From Desulfobacter vibrioformis DSM 8776 (GTDB lineage Bacteria; Desulfobacterota; Desulfobacteria; Desulfobacterales; Desulfobacteraceae), in NCBI RefSeq assembly GCF_000745975.1, contig NZ_JQKJ01000001.1, forward strand, positions 248,001 to 312,000: a stretch of DNA of 64,000 nucleotides, read 5' to 3'. The notes below the pieces were generated by a model. That model searched no databases. It saw only the letters and a program-made list of their open reading frames with translations, and was not told where the DNA came from. How positions within the stretch are numbered: position 1 is the stretch's first letter; every line of letters starts with the position of its first letter. The translations under genes were made by a program, and so were the position numbers. Positions 34,813 through 44,492 of this stretch are shown piece by piece.

Positions 34813-35574
34813 TTACGTTGCTTGATTTAACCGGCGCTGGGATTCGGTCCAGTCAATGCGGCTTAAAAGCCCCCGGATAATTCTGATATCCCTGGATGAC
34901 AGACCCGCGTTGGAGAAAATTTTGCGATAGGTCCGCAGCAGATGATCCGGGTTCTGGGGGTCCAGGTAATCAATGTCTAAAAGCGTTTTTCTCATGTGGG
35001 CAAACATGGATTCCAGTTCTTCTCCCCGGGCAGGGGCTTTAACCCCGGGGTCCTGGAAATTTTTTGCAGCCCCGGATTTAAGGGATGCTTCGTAGAGCAG
35101 CACAGCCAGGGCGTGGCTCAGATTCATGGACGGGTAGCTGTCATGGGTGGGGATGGTGATAAAATACCGGCACAGGGCCAGATCCTTTGTCTCAAGGCCG
35201 GTATCCTCCGGTCCCATAACCAGGGCGCTGTGATGTTCCTGTTTCTGGGCTTGTATCCTGGCCCCTGCCGTGGCAGGTGTTAAAAAATCTTTTCTGTACT
35301 TGCCGAACCTGCGGGTGGTGCCATAGGCGGAATGGACGTCGGAAAGCGCCTGTTCCAGGGTGTCAAATATTTGCGCCTGTTCAAGAATATGAAAGGCGGA
35401 CAGGGCCATTTTTTTGGCTTCAAGGGATTTATAGGCACTGCAGGGGCTGACAAGACGCAGCCGGGTGCAGCCGAAGTTCATCATGGCCCGGCATACCCCG
35501 CCAATATTGATGGGGCCCTGGGGACGGACCAGGATAACAGTGAGATGGTCCATGGTGTTTTTATCACTGGGCAT
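34813..35574 (-). CDS. trmJ: TrmJ-type RNA 2'-O-methyltransferase (SpoU family)
   Basis: 253-aa SPOUT methyltransferase resembling tRNA Cm32/Um32 methyltransferase TrmJ. HLTVILVRPQGPINIGGVCRAMMNFG is the N-terminal motif 1; LVMGPEDTGL and IPTHDSYPSMNLSHALAVLLYE are the knot motifs. A C-terminal helical extension fits TrmJ. It overlaps the end of dtd by 11 bp. A later ATG at 35553 is also possible. Confidence 0.88.
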   Translation of the reverse strand: MPSDKNTMDHLTVILVRPQGPINIGGVCRAMMNFGCTRLRLVSPCSAYKSLEAKKMALSAFHILEQAQIFDTLEQALSDVHSAYGTTRRFGKYRKDFLTPATAGARIQAQKQEHHSALVMGPEDTGLETKDLALCRYFITIPTHDSYPSMNLSHALAVLLYEASLKSGAAKNFQDPGVKAPARGEELESMFAHMRKTLLDIDYLDPQNPDHLLRTYRKIFSNAGLSSRDIRIIRGLLSRIDWTESQRRLNQAT

Positions 35575-36028
35575 TGGGTTTTAAGTTTCCGGGGGATTCC
35601 AGAATCAGGGTGACAGGCCCCTGGTTGATTAATGACACGTCCATATTGGCCTGGAATTTTCCTTTCTTGACTGCAACGCCCAGTGAGGCTGCCCTTGAGG
35701 CAAAAAATCGGTAAAGCCGGCATGCAGGCTCAAGGGGTGCTGCATCCGTGAACGAGGGGCGCCGTCCCCTGCGGCAGTCTCCCATAATCGTAAACTGGGA
35801 GACCACCAGAAGCTCGCCCTTGACATCAACAAGAGACCGGTTCATTTTTTCCTTGTCATCTTCAAAAATTCTTAAGTTGATAATTTTATCCACCAGATAT
35901 TCGGCATCTTTTTCTTCGTCGCCACGGGCCACGCCCAAAAGTACCACAAGTCCTGTGCCAATGCTGGATATGATCGTGTTGTCTACGGTAACGCGGGCTT
36001 TTTTAACCCGTTGGACAATGGCTTTCAT
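35564..36028 (-). CDS. dtd: D-aminoacyl-tRNA deacylase
   Basis: 154-aa enzyme that hydrolyses D-amino acids from mischarged tRNA. MKAIVQRVKKARVTVD opens the protein; the active-site motif is VSQFTIMGDCRRGRRPSF (SQF), and the terminal NxGP is seen as NQGPVTLILES. Start at 36028 is fixed by AAGGAGACCC just upstream; the frame extends further 5' without a site. Confidence 0.95.
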   Translation of the reverse strand: MKAIVQRVKKARVTVDNTIISSIGTGLVVLLGVARGDEEKDAEYLVDKIINLRIFEDDKEKMNRSLVDVKGELLVVSQFTIMGDCRRGRRPSFTDAAPLEPACRLYRFFASRAASLGVAVKKGKFQANMDVSLINQGPVTLILESPGNLKPNAQ

Positions 36029-36075
36029 GGGTCTCCTTGAAGATTTCTCCGTTTTAAATCCGGGGGATAAAAAAT

Positions 36076-36930
36076 TCAGGCGGGCGTCATGCACCGGGGC
36101 CTGGGCCAGGTTGTGGAAAAGCCCATATTTTTTAAGGATTGAACAGCCCTGTCCACAAACATGCCTGCCTGTTCTTTGCTGTGTGCGTCATCTCCGGGAA
36201 CCACAGGGATGCCCAGGGCCTTTGCCCTGGCCAGAATTGTCGAGGCCAGATAAGGTGTTTTTTCCCCTTTGGCAAGGGGGCGCAGGTTGTAATCCAGCAC
36301 CAGCCCAAGATCCTTGATCATAGAAAGATTGCGCTGGATACGCTCACCAATTTCGGGTTTGCCAAGCCGTGCTTCAAAGTCCGGATCGTAAATGCGTATC
36401 AGATCAAAATGGCCCACAACAAAAGGATGCAGGTCCAGGATCATTTCATACTGGGTGTCAAAATAGGCCATATACATGGCATCAAAGCCGTTGAAATCAT
36501 TGGCAATGGCCTCATAGTCCTGCCTGGAATAGTCAAAACATCTGTCATTGAGATGATGGACCGATCCCACAATATAGTCGGGATTAAATTCCCGGATCAA
36601 TGACCGCACCTGGGCAGGGCTTCCGGTAACGGTTTCGGTCTCAAATCCCTTAAATATCCGGATATCTGACTTATATTTTTGCCTGAGCCGTTCCAGCTCA
36701 AGGAAATACCTTGAAAACCGGTCCCCAAGCGCCTTGACCGAAAGGCCTTGCTCAAGCTCATCCGGGTAGAGGAAGCGGTGTTCGGGCGGGGGCATGTGCT
36801 CACTGATGCCCACGGCTTTGAAGCCTTTGCTGATATAGGCTTTTATCAGGTCTTCAAGGCTGTCCTGGGCATGGCAGCAGAACTGGCCTGAATGGCCGCC
36901 ATGAAGGGATATGAGTTTGGAATCAATCAT
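36076..36930 (-). CDS. histidinol-phosphatase-like PHP hydrolase
   Basis: PHP-superfamily metal phosphoesterase most like the HisJ/HisK histidinol-phosphatase family. Metal-binding motifs: LHGGHSGQFC.H at the N-terminus, GISEHMP, GFETE, VGSVHHL, GHFDLIR and a final GDDAHS. No other histidine gene is adjacent, so the substrate is uncertain. The start is either ATG 36930 (used) or GTG 36951; neither has a clear ribosome binding site. Confidence 0.8.
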   Translation of the reverse strand: MIDSKLISLHGGHSGQFCCHAQDSLEDLIKAYISKGFKAVGISEHMPPPEHRFLYPDELEQGLSVKALGDRFSRYFLELERLRQKYKSDIRIFKGFETETVTGSPAQVRSLIREFNPDYIVGSVHHLNDRCFDYSRQDYEAIANDFNGFDAMYMAYFDTQYEMILDLHPFVVGHFDLIRIYDPDFEARLGKPEIGERIQRNLSMIKDLGLVLDYNLRPLAKGEKTPYLASTILARAKALGIPVVPGDDAHSKEQAGMFVDRAVQSLKNMGFSTTWPRPRCMTPA

Positions 36931-37025
36931 TTCAGCGGACTTTAACACCAAGCCGGGGTTAAATCAAGGTTCGGATTATCCGGGTTGTTGGTGTAGCATA
37001 GGTTGCCCGGTCCATTGTTTTTACA

Positions 37026-39203
37026 TCAAGGTTTTTTTGCCTTTTTTCCGGCTTTGTGGAACCGTTTTTGCCGGGTTTTCAGTAATTCCGGACGCAGGGC
37101 CGACCCCCTGCCTGACAGGCTGGGATTGGTCATGAAGAAGTTATGGGCATTAAATGCCTCTTTGCCCGGGACGGTTCGGGTGTAGGTGCCGTCATTATTC
37201 AGGATCCAGCTTTGTTCATTATCCCTTAAATTGGCCACCATAATCTGGTCCAGGATCTGGCGGTGGACCGTGGGGGTGAGGATGGGCACCAGGGTTTCAA
37301 TGCGCCGGTCAAGGTTCCTGGGCATCCAGTCTGCTGAGGATATATACACCTTGGCATGGGGAGAAGGCAGTTCATGACCATTGCCAAAGCAGGCAATCCT
37401 GGAATGTTCCAGAAACCGTCCCACAATGGATTTTACCCGTATGTTTTCGCTGACGCCGGGGATGCCCGGCCGCAGGCAGCAGATGCCCCGGATGACAAGG
37501 TCCACCCCAACTCCTGCCTGGGATGCCTGGTAAAGGGTATCAATGATCTCGGGATCCACAAGGGAATTCATTTTTGCCCAGATATGGGCAGGCTTCCCCT
37601 GTTCGGCAAACTCGATTTCTTTTTTTATATTTTCAACGATGCGTTTGCGCAGGGTCAGGGGCGCAATGTCCAGGATTTCAAGGCTGGCCGGCTTTGCATA
37701 TCCGGTCATGTAGTTGAAGATCTGCATCACTTCGGAGCAGATTTTCGGATCATGGGTGAAAAAGGAGAGATCGGTGTAAATTTTGGCCGTGATGGGATGG
37801 TAGTTGCCTGTGCCAAGGTGGGCATAGGATGTAAACTTTCCGTCTTCCCTGCGCACGACCAGGGAGAGCTTGGCATGGGTCTTCAGGTCAATGATGCCGT
37901 AAACCACCTGGGCCCCGGCAAGTTCCAGCTTTCTTGCCAGTTCAATGTTGGCCTCTTCATCAAATCGCGCCTTGAGTTCAACCATGGCGGTAACATTTAT
38001 TCCCGCCTCTGCCGCTTCCACCAGGGCCTGGACAATGGGAGAATCCTTGCTGGTGCGGTAGAGCGTCTGCTTGATGGAGACCACGTTGCTGTCCTGGCTG
38101 GCCTGGCGGATGAACTGGACCACCACATCAAAGCTTTCATAGGGGTGGTGAACAACAATATCCTTTTTTAAGATGGCCTCAAAGCAGTCCCCGCCGAAAT
38201 CCCGGATTCGCTCCGGGAACCTGGCATGGTATTTTTTAAACATCAGATCAGGGCGGTCATCGCAGATCAGTTCCTTGATGGCGGACAGCTCCACATGATC
38301 TGATTTGAACACATCCTCGGGATTCATTTCAAACTGATTCGTGATAAACGTGATTAAATTGTCCGGCGTGCCGGTATCCACCCGCAGGCGGATTACATTG
38401 CCCCGGCGGCGACGGTTCAAAGCGGACTGGAAGGTACGTACAAGGTCTTCAGCGGCCTCATCGATTTCAAGTTCTGAATCGCGGATGACCTGAAAAACCC
38501 CTGATCCCGTCAACCGGTATCCGGGGAACAGGTGATCATAGAACATGCTGATTACCGATACCAGACGGATAAAGCGAATGGCCTTGCCGGGTATCCGTAT
38601 GTAGCGTTTGAGCTGGGACGGAAGGATTACAAGGGCGAACATGGCATCCCCGCTCTCCTCATCTATAAGATCCATGATCATGCCATGGCCCAGGTTGGGA
38701 ATAAAGGGAAATGGATGGGCAGGGTCCACAGCAAGGGGGCTGAGTACGGGGAACAGTTTTGTCTGAAATTCCAGGAGCAGGTTTTCCCGGTCTTCCATGG
38801 TAAGCTGTTCGGGCCTGACAACAAAAACATTGGCTGCCTCCAGATCTCTGGTCAGACCCCTGATGCAGTCCCGGGTGATGTCGTTGAGCTTGATGACGGC
38901 TTCTTCTATGGCTTTAAGTTGTTCCAATGGGGTCATATTGTCCGGGCTTGCACTTGCTGCGCCTTTGTTAACCTGGGCTTTGAGACCCGCTACCCGGACC
39001 ATGAAAAATTCGTCCAGATTGGAGGCGGAAATGGACAGAAAACGAACACGTTCCATCAGGGGGTGGTTGGGATTCAGGGCTTCTTCAAGCACCCTGCGGT
39101 TGAACTGGAGCCAGGAAAGCTCCCTGTTGATATAGCGATTGGTCGTGGTCACATCAATGATTTCTTCTAAATTGGTTTCCTCTACATCCGTATCCGTTTG
39201 CAT
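37026..39203 (-). CDS. ppk1: polyphosphate kinase 1
   Basis: 725-aa PPK1, reversibly making inorganic polyphosphate from ATP. N-terminal [19 protein letters not shown], the middle [28 protein letters not shown], and the autophosphorylated histidine in [13 protein letters not shown] are all canonical. C-terminal region contains the expected [18 protein letters not shown] precedes the ATG. It is the first gene of a minus-strand group with the PHP hydrolase, dtd and trmJ. Confidence 0.97.
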   Translation of the reverse strand: MQTDTDVEETNLEEIIDVTTTNRYINRELSWLQFNRRVLEEALNPNHPLMERVRFLSISASNLDEFFMVRVAGLKAQVNKGAASASPDNMTPLEQLKAIEEAVIKLNDITRDCIRGLTRDLEAANVFVVRPEQLTMEDRENLLLEFQTKLFPVLSPLAVDPAHPFPFIPNLGHGMIMDLIDEESGDAMFALVILPSQLKRYIRIPGKAIRFIRLVSVISMFYDHLFPGYRLTGSGVFQVIRDSELEIDEAAEDLVRTFQSALNRRRRGNVIRLRVDTGTPDNLITFITNQFEMNPEDVFKSDHVELSAIKELICDDRPDLMFKKYHARFPERIRDFGGDCFEAILKKDIVVHHPYESFDVVVQFIRQASQDSNVVSIKQTLYRTSKDSPIVQALVEAAEAGINVTAMVELKARFDEEANIELARKLELAGAQVVYGIIDLKTHAKLSLVVRREDGKFTSYAHLGTGNYHPITAKIYTDLSFFTHDPKICSEVMQIFNYMTGYAKPASLEILDIAPLTLRKRIVENIKKEIEFAEQGKPAHIWAKMNSLVDPEIIDTLYQASQAGVGVDLVIRGICCLRPGIPGVSENIRVKSIVGRFLEHSRIACFGNGHELPSPHAKVYISSADWMPRNLDRRIETLVPILTPTVHRQILDQIMVANLRDNEQSWILNNDGTYTRTVPGKEAFNAHNFFMTNPSLSGRGSALRPELLKTRQKRFHKAGKKAKKP

Positions 39204-39648
39204 GCGTATTCCACCGCTCCTTTAACAATCATATATCATTATAAAAAACTAGAGACAAGATACAGGAAACAAGAGGGCGAAGCGCCTGGGGCGCCCATTT
39301 TAGCCCCGCATTGTTGGCGTCTTTAGTTTCATTGTTCGTTGTGGTCTTGCGGCCCATGGGGGTTGTCTCATATCAGTTATGTTTTGAGTCAAAACAATGT
39401 TGTATGTATATCAGTGAATTACTAAAATTGTGTTAGCGTTGAACGAAAATCAATCTTTATATTATCAAGTCAAAAGCCTTATTGATAACGCCTTAAGAGA
39501 ACCATCAATAATAACAGGAAAAAGGTTTAAAAAGGAGACGTCATGACAGATAAAAATTATCCGGTTTCAGCAAAAACAAAACCGGCCTGCAGCAAAAAAA
39601 ACGCGCTGCAGGCCGGTTTTGTTTTTTTGTTTAAACGTCGCTTGGTTT
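39204..39648. other. intergenic region with orphan translation start and terminator
   Basis: About 445 bases between ppk1 and uraA, both on the minus strand. It holds the perfect palindrome GTTTTGAGTCAAAAC (39381-39395). It also holds AAAGGAG followed by ATG at 39543, which opens a 38-codon frame running straight through the terminator at 39576-39622. No recognisable protein is encoded. Confidence 0.5.
39576..39629. terminator. very strong bidirectional terminator
   Basis: Perfect 18-bp stem: ACAAAACCGGCCTGCAGC (39576-39593) with its complement at 39605-39622, 11-nt loop, T-run after it and A-run before it. It would end uraA transcription on the minus strand and any plus-strand transcript. 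Confidence 0.9.
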
Positions 39649-40881
39649 CTAATCTTTAAGTCTTGGCAGCACCATATTGAGCAGAACGCCAAGCACACCG
39701 GCAAGACCGATGCCGGACAATTCAAAATTGCCGAATTTGATGGCCATCCCCCCGATGCCGGAAACCAGAATCAGGGCAATGATGCTCAAGTTCCGCGGTG
39801 CCACAAGATCTTCCTGGGCCTGGACAAGGGTGTTCAGTCCTACCACGGCAATGGCCCCGAACAGCAGCAGCATGATACCGCCCATGACAGGGGAGGGGAT
39901 GGTCTGCAGCAATGCCCCCAGTTTACCGATAAAGGCCAGCAGGATGGCGGTGATGGCGGCCCAGGTCATGATGGCCGGGTTAAACGCCCGGGTCAGGGTC
40001 AGCGCACCTGTGACCTCGGAGTAGGTGGTGTTGGGTGGGCCGCCCAGCAAGGCTGCCAGAGACGTGGCAACACCGTCTCCCAGCATGGTGTTCTGGATGC
40101 CGGGATCTTTTAAGTAATCCTTGCCTGTGACCCGGCCGATGGCCACGATATCACCAAAATGTTCAATGGCCGGGGCAATGGCCACGGGAATAATATAGAA
40201 GATGGCATGAAGGTTCCACTGGGGTAGAACAAAGGCGGGCATGGCAAACCAGGGCGCCGAGACCACGGCATCAAAACTGACCATGCCCATGACAAGGGCC
40301 ACAATGTATCCCACGGCAATGCCCACCAGAATCGGGATCAGCTTTATTATGCCCTTTGCAAATAAGGAGACCAGAATTGTGGCTGCAAGCGCAATAAAGG
40401 CCACAGTCATGGCTGCGGCCTTGGAATAATACTCACTTCCGCTTGTGGCCATCCCCACTGCCACCGGCGCCAGTTTCAAGCCGATGACCATGATGACCGG
40501 ACCGGTTACCACCGCCGGCAGTACCCTCTGGATAACTTCGCTGCCGCGTATCCTCACCAGGGTGCTCAGTATGATATAAACCACGCCGGCAGCAGCCAGA
40601 CCGCACATGGTGCCGGGAATACCCCAGGTTTTGGCACCGTACTGGATGGGGGCGATAAAGGCAAAGGACGAGGCCAGAAATATCGGCACTTTGCCCCGGG
40701 TAATGGCCTGGAACACCAGGGTGCCTAAACCCGCAGTGAACAATGCCACATTGGGGTTCAATCCTGTAAGCAACGGAACCAGCACCAGGGCGCCAAAGGC
40801 TACAAAGAGCATCTGGGCACCCAGGAAACAGTCTTTAACCTGGAAGTTGTAATCTGTGGATGACGGCAGATTGTCGGGCAT
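39649..40881 (-). CDS. uraA: uracil permease (UraA, NCS2 family)
   Basis: 410-aa nucleobase:proton symporter with about 14 membrane segments. Family motifs: the N-terminal LGAQMLFVAFGALVLVPLLTGLNP, the central VAIAPAIEHFGDIVAIGRVTG (substrate glutamate) and GPPNTTYSEVTGAL. It follows upp on the same strand, so the two form a uracil salvage unit. The 172-bp gap to upp is almost filled by a palindromic repeat. Confidence 0.93.
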   Translation of the reverse strand: MPDNLPSSTDYNFQVKDCFLGAQMLFVAFGALVLVPLLTGLNPNVALFTAGLGTLVFQAITRGKVPIFLASSFAFIAPIQYGAKTWGIPGTMCGLAAAGVVYIILSTLVRIRGSEVIQRVLPAVVTGPVIMVIGLKLAPVAVGMATSGSEYYSKAAAMTVAFIALAATILVSLFAKGIIKLIPILVGIAVGYIVALVMGMVSFDAVVSAPWFAMPAFVLPQWNLHAIFYIIPVAIAPAIEHFGDIVAIGRVTGKDYLKDPGIQNTMLGDGVATSLAALLGGPPNTTYSEVTGALTLTRAFNPAIMTWAAITAILLAFIGKLGALLQTIPSPVMGGIMLLLFGAIAVVGLNTLVQAQEDLVAPRNLSIIALILVSGIGGMAIKFGNFELSGIGLAGVLGVLLNMVLPRLKD

Positions 40882-40930
40882 TTACCTATTTTCCTTTTCG
40901 AAGATTAATTTGTTATCAGACCATGGACAT

Positions 40931-41054
40931 ATGTTTGGATGAAAAATTGCCCATATGCAAGGCGCAAGAAAATTTGAACCGGAGCATACTAATGTATGTG
41001 AGGATTCAAATTTTTGCAGCAACGCCGCAGATGGGTGATTTTCCATTCAAACAT
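40931..41054. repeat. long intergenic palindromic element between upp and uraA
   Basis: ATGTTTGGATGAAAAATTGC... from 40931 and the inverted ...GATTTTCCATTCAAACAT ending 41054 form an imperfect hairpin of about 55-60 bp per arm. The centre is GCATACTAATGTATGTGAG. It abuts the upp stop codon. The form is that of a non-coding dispersed repeat (MITE/REP-like), placed between two co-directional genes. Confidence 0.75.
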
Positions 41055-41680
41055 TATTTTGTGCCAAATATTTTATCCCCGGCATCCCCTAACCCGGGAA
41101 GAATATAGCCCAGGTCATTCAGGCGTGCATCAATGCTGGCGGTATAGATGTCAACATCAGGATGCTTTTTTTCCAGTGCTGCAATGCCCTCGGGGGCAGC
41201 CACAAGGAAAAGTCCCTTGATTCTTTTGCATCCGGCTTCTTTGAGCAGGTCAATGGTGGCGATCAGAGTGCCGCCGGTGGCCAGCATGGGATCCAGAATC
41301 AGGGCGGTGCGCTCTGCCATGGCCGACGCTGTTTTAAAATAATACTGTACGGGTTTCAACGTCTCTTCGTTTCTGTAAAACCCCACCACAGACACCTTGG
41401 CAGAAGGGATCAGGTCGAGCACCCCGTCCATCATGCCTAAGCCCGCCCTTAAGATGGGAACAATCGTAATTTTTTTGCCTTTTATTTTTTCGACCTCAAC
41501 TTCTCCTGCCCAGCCCTGTATAACTCTTTGTTCGGTCCCAAGATCCTGGGTTGCTTCGTAGGTAAGCAGGCGGGCCACTTCCGAGGCAAGTTCCCTGAAA
41601 TCCTTGGTGCTGATGTCCTTTTGGCGCATCAATCCAAGCTTATGTTTTATTAGAGGATGGTCCTCCACATATACGGGCAT
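41054..41680 (-). CDS. upp: uracil phosphoribosyltransferase
   Basis: 208-aa salvage enzyme converting uracil and PRPP to UMP. It starts [23 protein letters not shown], and has [13 protein letters not shown] and the PRPP loop [14 protein letters not shown]. The C-terminal ends [26 protein letters not shown] as usual. GGGAGG precedes the ATG. The substrate can come from UraA and the PRPP from Prs. Confidence 0.97.
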   Translation of the reverse strand: MPVYVEDHPLIKHKLGLMRQKDISTKDFRELASEVARLLTYEATQDLGTEQRVIQGWAGEVEVEKIKGKKITIVPILRAGLGMMDGVLDLIPSAKVSVVGFYRNEETLKPVQYYFKTASAMAERTALILDPMLATGGTLIATIDLLKEAGCKRIKGLFLVAAPEGIAALEKKHPDVDIYTASIDARLNDLGYILPGLGDAGDKIFGTK

Positions 41681-41807
41681 ATCGCCTCCCTTTGTTTTGA
41701 AAAATTAATATCCAGAAAAATCCCGCAAAGATTAGTGGACACGGAATTTTTAGTCAAGCCCATTTATACAGGGGCCCAGGGCAATCCGCATTGGTTTTTT
41801 CCGGGGG

Positions 41808-43010
41808 CTAAATCCATAAGTGCAAAACATTGGCCAAAACGCACCACAGCACCACAATGATTGGAGAGACCCGCCATACGCCAAGCAGGCCAAATGCGAC
41901 GATCGCGATGGCTAAATCCTTTGGGCCAGTTATTCCGGACGTAAAGATCGGGTCATACAGTGCAGCCCCTAATATACCTACCACTGCCGCATTTACGCCC
42001 GCAATCGCTCGATTTGCAGCGGGATTGCGGGAAACGGCGCCCCAGAAAGGAAGAACTCCGGCAACCAGGAGGAACCCTGGGAGAAACATGAAGACCAATG
42101 CTGTAGCCGCCATGAAATATGCATCACCCCCGGGAGACAACGCCGCACCGAGGTAGGCTGAAAATGCAAACATGGGTCCGGGAATCGCTTGGGACGCGCC
42201 ATATCCGGCCAGAAACTGACCGGGTGACACCCAGGCAGAGGAAACAACGGAATCCCGGAGCAAGGGCAGGACAACATGTCCCCCGCCAAAAACCAGGGCA
42301 CCTGCGCGGTAGAACGCCTCTGCAACCGAAGAAAAATCAGGTTTTCCAGTTGCAAGCAGCGGCAGGCCTGCCAGAAGGCCTGCGAAAATGAGAAGGAGGA
42401 TGCTGCCGACGCGTGGACCAAATGAAACTTGAATTGGGTTCGTGTCGCCGGAGGTACATATACCACGAAGAAAGAACGCGCCGGCAACAGCGCCCAACGC
42501 AACGACGAGCACCTGTGTCCACGCGGATGAACCGACAAGTAACACTGCAGACGCCAGAACGGCGATCACTCGCCTGGGGGTATCGGGACATAACTTTTGG
42601 GACATGCCAAGTAAGGCATCAGCAACCACAGCGCAAGCCACAAGCTTCAAACCATGAATCGCAGCCTGCCCGGCCGGGCCTGCCAGCAGTGTCAACGCTG
42701 CCGCGAAGGCAACTAACAGCAGTACTGACGGCAAGGTAAAGGCCAAAAAGGCCGCAACCGCACCTGGCAGACCCGAACGCAGCAGTCCGAGGCTGAACCC
42801 CAATTGGCTGCTGGCAGGGCCTGGCAAAAATTGACAGATCGCAAGAAGTTGACCGAACTGGTCCTCACTGATCCAGCCACGGCGTTCGACAATTTCAGCC
42901 CTGAAGTAACCTATATGTGCGATGGGTCCGCCAAAAGATGTCAGGCCAAGCTTCAAGAACGCCAAGAAGACCTCGCTCGTGCTGCCGGAGTTCATTCTTT
43001 TCTTATTCAC
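41808..43010 (-). CDS. chrA: chromate transporter ChrA
   Basis: 400-aa two-domain CHR-family chromate efflux protein with about 10-12 membrane helices. Both half-repeats are visible: FLKLGLTSFGGPIAHIGYFRAEIVERRGWISEDQFGQLLAICQFLPGPASSQLG in the first half, and GALVFGGGHVVLPLLRDSVV...FLAGYGASQAIPGPMF in the second. It confers chromate resistance in studied bacteria. It starts with GTG 11 bp after the old yellow enzyme gene on the same strand, so both may respond together to oxidants. This is inference. Confidence 0.93.
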   Translation of the reverse strand: MNKKRMNSGSTSEVFLAFLKLGLTSFGGPIAHIGYFRAEIVERRGWISEDQFGQLLAICQFLPGPASSQLGFSLGLLRSGLPGAVAAFLAFTLPSVLLLVAFAAALTLLAGPAGQAAIHGLKLVACAVVADALLGMSQKLCPDTPRRVIAVLASAVLLVGSSAWTQVLVVALGAVAGAFFLRGICTSGDTNPIQVSFGPRVGSILLLIFAGLLAGLPLLATGKPDFSSVAEAFYRAGALVFGGGHVVLPLLRDSVVSSAWVSPGQFLAGYGASQAIPGPMFAFSAYLGAALSPGGDAYFMAATALVFMFLPGFLLVAGVLPFWGAVSRNPAANRAIAGVNAAVVGILGAALYDPIFTSGITGPKDLAIAIVAFGLLGVWRVSPIIVVLWCVLANVLHLWI

Positions 43011-43021
43011 TTCAGGAAAAC

Positions 43022-44110
43022 TTATAAGGACGATTTATAAGGCTGATAATCCGTGTACCCGTCAGGTCCCGGGGTGTACCATAAGGAGGTATCTTCCCAA
43101 GGATTCAGCGGCCAGCCATTCTTTAACCGTTCCGGCAAGTCCGGATTGGTAATATAGGGTCTGCCAAAAGCTGCCAGGTCCGCATCTCCACTTGCGATTC
43201 GTTCTTCTGCCAATTCTTTTGTGTATCCGCAATTTCCTATAATAAGACCTTTGTATATCTTCCGGAACTCGGATAATGTCATGGGGTCTCCCTTTTCATG
43301 GAAGCCAAAGGCAAGGCCATCCATGATGTGCAGATAACCCAGGTTCAGTTTATTCAGTTCTTCTGCGACATACAGGAAGGTCTGTCTGAAATCACTGCTG
43401 CCCATATCGTTAAAATTACCATTGGGGGATATCCGGACACCCACCTGTTCCGGAGACCAGATTTCTAAAGTCGTATCCAGTATTTCTTTTAAAAAGCGGA
43501 ATTTATTTTCAAGGCTGCCCCCGTAAGCATCGTTTCTGAGATTTGTTTTTGAATCAAGAAATTGATTGATCAGGTACCCGTTGGCCGCATGCACTTCTAT
43601 GCCTGAAAAACCAGCTTCTTTTGCATTCATGGCTGCTTTCCGGTAATCATCCACGGTGGCTTTAATTTCACCAATGGTCAGGGGACGGGGCATTTCATAC
43701 TCTTTTTTTCCCAGAGGCGTGTGGATGCCGTCACCTTCCAGTCGGACAGCCGAAGCCGAAACCGGAGCATCTCCATTGTGGAAATCGCTGTGAGAAGCTC
43801 TGCCGCAGTGCCAGAGTTGTAAAAAAATCGGGGTACCTGTGGGTTTTAATTTCCGGGTGACTTTTTGCCATCCCTCTACCATTTCCCTGGTGTATATTCC
43901 CGGGGAATCAACCCACCCGATGCCTTGCTTTGAAACCACAGTTGCTTCCGTAATGCATAACCCGGCCGATGAACGCTGAAAATAATAGTCCGCCATCAAG
44001 TCATTGGGTATGCGCTCGGATCCGGCACGGCCCCGGGTCATGGGCGCCAATACAATTCTATTTTTTAAGTTATAGCTTCCTATTGAAACAGGATCGAATA
44101 AACGTTTCAT
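43022..44110 (-). CDS. old yellow enzyme / alkene reductase (NemA-like)
   Basis: 362-aa FMN-dependent ene-reductase. VLAPMTRGRAGSERIPNDLMADYY, QLWHCGRASHS, the substrate-binding HAANGYLINQFLDSKTNLRNDAYGGSLENKFRF and the terminal GRPYITNPDLPERLKNGWPLN are typical. Such enzymes reduce activated alkenes, nitro compounds and, in some cases, chromate. It is the first gene of a pair with chrA. AAGGAGA precedes the ATG. Confidence 0.93.
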   Translation of the reverse strand: MKRLFDPVSIGSYNLKNRIVLAPMTRGRAGSERIPNDLMADYYFQRSSAGLCITEATVVSKQGIGWVDSPGIYTREMVEGWQKVTRKLKPTGTPIFLQLWHCGRASHSDFHNGDAPVSASAVRLEGDGIHTPLGKKEYEMPRPLTIGEIKATVDDYRKAAMNAKEAGFSGIEVHAANGYLINQFLDSKTNLRNDAYGGSLENKFRFLKEILDTTLEIWSPEQVGVRISPNGNFNDMGSSDFRQTFLYVAEELNKLNLGYLHIMDGLAFGFHEKGDPMTLSEFRKIYKGLIIGNCGYTKELAEERIASGDADLAAFGRPYITNPDLPERLKNGWPLNPWEDTSLWYTPGPDGYTDYQPYKSSL

Positions 44111-44492
44111 GTTAAAGTTCTCCTTGATTAAGGCGGTTGATTCATTTTAACCGCAATTTTAAAATTATGATGAACACGTAAAAAGTTCAACTCTGCTTTG
44201 GATTTATTAGGTTGACGAACCGAAAAACGCTTACTACAATTACCGCCGATTATTGATAACCGAGCAAGACTTCCATAAAAATGATATGGTCCGGCAAAAG
44301 ATGGATAATGATGCACTCAAAAAGGGTGTGTGCCAAAAATCGATTCAAGCCTGCTCTTACCGGTATTTAAATCGACCGTAAAACAAATCACCACATTATC
44401 TCTCCCGCCCGACACCTTAAATTGCATCATTTTTTGATTGCCGTCACACCAGGCAACTACAAACGGACAGTTCTAACCCAACGAGGAGCATC
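44111..44492. other. intergenic region and leader of the hydrogenase-chemoreceptor operon
   Basis: About 380 bases between divergent genes. Apart from the promoter at 44212-44240 no gene or strong hairpin is seen; a 31-codon frame at about 44285 is not convincing. The leader of about 245 nt before the hydrogenase start is unusually long and may be regulatory. Confidence 0.45.
44212..44240 (+). promoter_or_regulatory. sigma-70-type promoter of the hydrogenase-chemoreceptor operon
   Basis: TTGACG (44212-44217), 17-nt spacer, TACAAT (44235-44240): each hexamer matches 5 of 6 consensus bases. Oriented toward the hydrogenase large subunit gene. Confidence 0.6.

Noticed and set aside
44220-44260. 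Possible flagellar sigma-28 promoter (GCCGATTA) before the hydrogenase-chemoreceptor operon
   Set aside because: No TAAA at the required 15-16 nt distance; the overlapping sigma-70-type match is better.
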